A stretch of 64,000 bases of DNA, taken from assembly GCF_030269925.1 (NCBI RefSeq), contig NC_085126.1:1180501-1244500 (forward strand), written 5' to 3'. The notes under the pieces were generated by a model. It made no database searches and was not told the DNA's origin. It worked only from the letters and a program-made list of their open reading frames with translations. This document shows positions 62,651 to 64,000 of this stretch, in pieces; positions within the stretch are counted from its first letter, which is position 1, and each line of letters begins with the position of its first letter. Position numbers and translations under genes: made by a program. Source of the DNA: Bombyx mori. Lineage: Eukaryota > Arthropoda > Insecta > Lepidoptera > Bombycidae.

Positions 62651-62964
62651 AAAAGCCACGAAACTGTACAACATTTTTAATTAGGGTAATCAAACAAAAT
62701 AACGATAAAATTAATACAGATATAAATCGACAAAAATCAAAAAATCATCAAAAATAAAAAATGCAAATACATAAAAGCTTAGTATCACTTAGTGATAAAT
62801 TGAACATTAAAATTAGCATTATCTTATTATTCATGCTAGATTGCCGCAGGGCAAAAGACGCTACCAATCCGTGTAGGCAACCTCTATCAGTACTAACAAG
62901 TAAGAATCGAAGATACAATAAGAATGTGTTTTTATTGCTTAAATGAGAGAACAGTGGCCACCGG

Positions 62965-63235
62965 TTTTTTTTTCCCTACCTGTGCTGATGGTCTAGAGAT
63001 ACCATACCAGCGTTGCCTTAACTAGTAGGTGAGCTCACGGGGCTCAAACCTGACGACGTTGCTAACACGAACCCTAGCAAGAGCCGTGCTTCGCAGACTC
63101 TACCACCAGATCGGAAATGCGACCCACTGAGAAGATCCGGCGAGAAACTCAGTGGGCTGTGTCTGTGGGTTAATTTACTCGCCGAGCCCTTCGTCGCAAG
63201 CGACGGGTTCGACGAGAACGATGACCGGCGGAGTC
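62965..63235 (-). mobile_element. Jockey-like LINE 3' end
   Basis: TTTTTTTTTCCCTACCTGTG to GACGAGAACGATGACCGGC. Confidence 0.82.
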
Positions 63236-63387
63236 CGCGGACATCACCTAAATACCTCCATCTTGTGATCTATAAGTCCCATTTGTAGCTTTAAAATAAA
63301 AATAAATAAAGCATGGTACCTTCCCGTGAGGGTTTACAATATGTATAAAGTAACACATTATAATAGTGGATGGGTACATTTTTTACT

Positions 63388-63605
63388 GCTGATTTAACGA
63401 GCTCACAGCCCACATACTGTTAAGTGGCTAACGGATATATCCACAACATATATAACGTCACCTACCTTGCTACATGAGTTCTGAGTCTCAGTTTTACAGT
63501 ACTGCCCCACCCTTCAAACCGAAACGCATTACTGCTTCACGGCAGAAATAGGCAGGGTGGTGGTACCTACCCGTGCGGACTTACAAGAGGTGTTACCACC
63601 AGTAG
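63388..63605 (-). mobile_element. Bm1 SINE, diverged
   Basis: GAGCTCACAGCCCACATACT to AGAGGTGTTACCACCAGTAG. Confidence 0.8.
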
Positions 63606-64000
63606 TAAATGGATGACTGGGATTGGTTATAACTGGGGTTGTATAATCACCTGACCACAAATGATCCTCTCCTCTTCTCATAGCAACAACTGCAACCTGC
63701 GAATTAACACAAGCAAATCAATGGACCTTTAATTGCGTACGCAAAACAGAATTCTTACATAACGAATATTATTCAAGCCATTATCGCCTTTATAACAATC
63801 CGAATTAAGTTTAACACAAAAAAAAAAATAACGTGGTTTCCACACAATCGTGACAGACCGATCTCGTGGGATAGTTCCCAGTAATTTGTTGTACAACTTT
63901 ATTAATACCTCTTGCTGACTTCTGCAGACCTAGTCGTAAAATCAAAGTGCACGGCTGTGCCTGTTAAAAAATACGGTAGGCTTTTGTGTATTTTATACAT
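63606..64000. other. Right-end sequence, nothing recognised
   Basis: AT-rich, no repeat of the families above and no ORF of note. Confidence 0.4.

Overview
The window is nuclear DNA of a lepidopteran insect, almost certainly the silkworm Bombyx mori or a very close relative. The diagnostic is about 35 copies of the tRNA-derived Bm1 SINE. They come with short 3'-end pieces of silkworm CR1-like, Jockey-like and RTE-like LINEs, non-autonomous Helitrons, and AT-rich DNA with intron-split genes. There are no bacterial-style operons, and most long open frames are shadows of repeats.

Two host protein genes and one tRNA gene can be supported. At the left (about 1.5-5.2 kb, + strand) is a gustatory-receptor-type gene. 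It has a long first exon of 240 codons and a far 3' exon with the family C-terminal TAYTIVLLQF signature. The middle exons do not join cleanly in frame, so it may be a pseudogene. From 28.5 kb down to 8.8 kb on the - strand lies a complete 13-exon gene for a 728-residue SLC22-type major facilitator transporter (organic cation transporter-like). Every exon boundary has GT/AG sites and the phases sum to one uninterrupted frame. The two genes are convergent. A tRNA-Val(AAC) gene is at 43,695-43,767.

Almost everything else is mobile DNA, often nested. Introns of the transporter gene (9-28 kb) carry Bm1 copies, Jockey-like and CR1-like tails, palindromic MITEs, a hAT MITE inside another MITE, and Helitrons. 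The 29-36 kb stretch has Jockey-like tails, a Ty3/gypsy-type solo LTR with a 4-bp duplication, a decayed RT fragment and a 284-bp MITE. The 38.5-39.6 kb stretch is a tandem repeat array of about 230-bp units. The 39.9-42.0 kb stretch has a truncated mariner transposase and an RTE 3' end. The 48.8-50.1 kb stretch has a 5'-truncated Jockey-clade LINE with RT motifs and a 12-bp target duplication. The 51.6-53.8 kb stretch has a CR1-like fragment and two Helitrons, one carrying a nested insertion with an 82-bp tandem duplication. The right end (54-64 kb) is repeats plus AT-rich sequence with no gene that I can support.

I found no convincing new multi-gene system. The most useful observations are the intact transporter model with an unusually long cytoplasmic loop, the unresolved receptor gene, a natural empty site that marks a MITE insertion, several nested insertions that allow relative dating, and a few unexplained duplications and ORFs.
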